Shown piece after piece: positions 5,067 through 6,049 of a stretch of DNA of 6,049 nt. The stretch is taken from NCBI GenBank assembly GCA_018712905.1, contig DVGD01000045.1:1-6049 (forward strand), in the 5' to 3' direction. This DNA is from Candidatus Avoscillospira stercoripullorum. GTDB lineage: Bacteria; Bacillota; Clostridia; Oscillospirales; Oscillospiraceae. Each line of letters begins with the position of its first letter. Positions within the stretch are counted from its first letter, which is position 1. The notes below the pieces were generated by a model that did no database searches, was not told the origin of the DNA, and worked only from the letters and a program-made list of their open reading frames with translations. The translations under genes were made by a program, and so were the position numbers.

Positions 5067-5909
5067 TTAACCCTCCAGTTCCCGGATCGTAGCTTCCAGC
5101 TCGGCGCGTGCCTGCTCCATCTGCTCGTCGTTGGGCGCCTTGCCGTGCCAGCCGGCGTTGTTTTCCATGAAGGAGACGCCCTTGCCCTTGATGGTCTTGG
5201 CGAGCACCACGGTGGGCTGACCCTTGACCGTGGCGGCCTCCTGATAGGCCTTCTCCAAAGCGTCGTAGTCGTGGCCGTCTACTTTAATGACGTGCCAGTT
5301 GAAGGCCTCGAGCTTCTTGTCCAGGGGCTCGGAGGGCATGACGTCGGAAGTCTTGCCGTCGATCTGCAGGCCGTTGACGTCGATGGTGGCGCAGAGGTTG
5401 TCGAGCTGATATTTGGCGGCGGACATGAAGGCCTCCCACACCTGACCCTCGGCGATTTCGCCGTCGCCCAGGATGGCGTAGACGCGGTAGTCCTTCTTCA
5501 TCACCTTTCCGGCCAAGGCCATGCCCACGGCGGCGGAGATGCCCTGACCCAGGGAGCCGGTGGACATATCCACGCCCTTCACATGGTGCATTTCCACGTG
5601 GCCGGACATATGGCCGTCCACCCGGCGGAACATCTTGAGATCCTCCACGGGGAAGAAGCCCTTGAGCGCCAGCACAGGGTAGAGGGCGGGGGAGCAGTGA
5701 CCCTTGGACATGACGAAGCGGTCGCGGTCGGGGTCACGGGGATTGGCGGGATCGACGTGCATGATGTCGAAGTAGAGGGTGGTGAGGGCGTCCAGGCAGC
5801 TCAAGGAGCCGCCGGGATGGCCGGAGGCTGCGTCGTGCACCATCTGCACGGCGAGAAGCCGCGCCTTGGCGGCATTCAAGGCCAGGAGCTTGCGTTTGCT
5901 TTGATCCAT
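5067..5909 (-). CDS. Transketolase, N-terminal subunit (TPP diphosphate-binding domain)
   Basis: 280-residue first half of a two-subunit transketolase. Visible family features are ASGHPGGSLS at 28-37 (His31 in the conserved HPGG), FVMSKGHCSPALY (65-77, His71), and GSLGQGISAAVGMAL (118-132). The TPP/metal motif starts at GDGEIAEGQVWEA (148-160) and closes at IDVNGLQIDG (176-185), where Asp149 and Asn179 would bind Mg. HVIKVDGHDYDAL follows at 206-218, then AKTIKGKGVSFMEN. A longer reading frame begins 12 codons earlier, at 5945, but the ATG at 5909 is preceded by AAGGAAGG 5 nt away and the following MDQSKRKLL fits the family start, so I use it. The C-terminal subunit follows after 3 nt. The leader (from about 5988) is some 78 nt long with no recognisable riboswitch. 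Confidence 0.94.
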   Translation of the reverse strand: MDQSKRKLLALNAAKARLLAVQMVHDAASGHPGGSLSCLDALTTLYFDIMHVDPANPRDPDRDRFVMSKGHCSPALYPVLALKGFFPVEDLKMFRRVDGHMSGHVEMHHVKGVDMSTGSLGQGISAAVGMALAGKVMKKDYRVYAILGDGEIAEGQVWEAFMSAAKYQLDNLCATIDVNGLQIDGKTSDVMPSEPLDKKLEAFNWHVIKVDGHDYDALEKAYQEAATVKGQPTVVLAKTIKGKGVSFMENNAGWHGKAPNDEQMEQARAELEATIRELEG

Positions 5910-5994
5910 AATATCCTTCCTTTGCATCAGTCCGGCAGAATCCATAAAGAACCGGCCGAACGAAATTCAAATGTGTTGATCGCACACAAGTCTA

Positions 5995-6005
5995 ATTCTA
6001 TCATA
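5995..6005 (-). promoter_or_regulatory. Putative promoter -10 region of the transketolase operon
   Basis: Minus strand reads TATGATAGAAT here. This contains two overlapping -10 candidates: TATGAT (6005-6000), which has a weak TTCCAA -35 17 nt upstream, and TAGAAT (6000-5995), preceded by TGA as an extended -10. The -35 region of either choice falls inside the large inverted repeat at 6011-6046. Confidence 0.5.
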
Positions 6006-6010
6006 CAAGA

Positions 6011-6046
6011 TTTCCCGCGATTTTGGAAGTCCAAAATCGCGGGAAA
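6011..6046. repeat. Perfect 17-bp inverted repeat overlapping the transketolase -35 region
   Basis: TTTCCCGCGATTTTGGA (6011-6027) and TCCAAAATCGCGGGAAA (6030-6046) are perfect inverted copies separated by AG. In RNA from either strand this is a very stable hairpin, but neither side has a T run, so it is not a classical intrinsic terminator. It may be the 3' end of a gene outside the window, a palindromic operator, or both. Confidence 0.6.
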
Positions 6047-6049
6047 ACG

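Noticed and set aside
5910..5945. Longer start for the transketolase N-terminal subunit (12 extra codons)
   Set aside because: The ATG at 5909 has a better-placed ribosome binding site and fits the normal family N-terminus.
5910..5990. Possible riboswitch (for example TPP) in the transketolase leader
   Set aside because: The leader is only about 78 nt and lacks the conserved TPP-riboswitch CUGAGA and related blocks; only 4-5-bp hairpins are visible.

Overview
The window looks like a piece of a GC-rich, low-repeat-density chromosome from a Gram-positive anaerobe. Clostridia of the Oscillospiraceae/Flavonifractor type would be my guess. That rests on strong AGGAGG-type ribosome binding sites, extended -10 promoters, a two-subunit transketolase, the MBOAT plus DHHW gene pair, and GC-rich hairpin-type intergenic repeats. 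The taxonomic call is inference; no marker gene is present. Every gene I can support lies on the minus strand, so transcription runs from high to low coordinates.

Reading in the direction of transcription, the first unit (about 5990 to 4077) is a split transketolase. It has an N-terminal TPP-binding subunit (5067-5909) and a C-terminal subunit (4116-5063), 3 nt apart. It is preceded by an extended -10 promoter that abuts a perfect 17-bp inverted repeat at the window edge, and it is followed by a strong GC hairpin. The second unit (about 3890 to 2871) has its own promoter. It encodes a Cof-type HAD phosphatase (3026-3859) whose stop codon overlaps, as ATGA, the start of a TSUP (TauE/SafE) permease. 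That permease is cut off after 52 residues, just after its first signature loop. Two non-coding elements bracket this unit: an 82-bp one at 3955-4036 and a 120-bp one at 2693-2812. Each has inverted arms, and each arm folds into its own hairpins. The 120-bp element is also flanked by imperfect ~40-bp direct repeats.

Next comes a stand-alone Asp/Glu racemase family gene (1910-2626) with an excellent ribosome binding site, no obvious promoter, and a clear intrinsic terminator. After a 194-bp AT-rich intergenic region with a promoter, the last unit encodes an AlgI/DltB-like MBOAT acyltransferase (288-1715). Right behind it is the start of a DHHW-family protein (1-275, truncated by the window), its expected partner in O-acylating an extracellular polysaccharide or wall polymer.

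The genes themselves are ordinary families. The unusual parts are the intergenic elements with base-pair-preserving differences between their arms, the decayed permease next to one of them, and a shared TGRTAGAWT promoter motif at three of the units. I do not see a convincing new multi-gene system.
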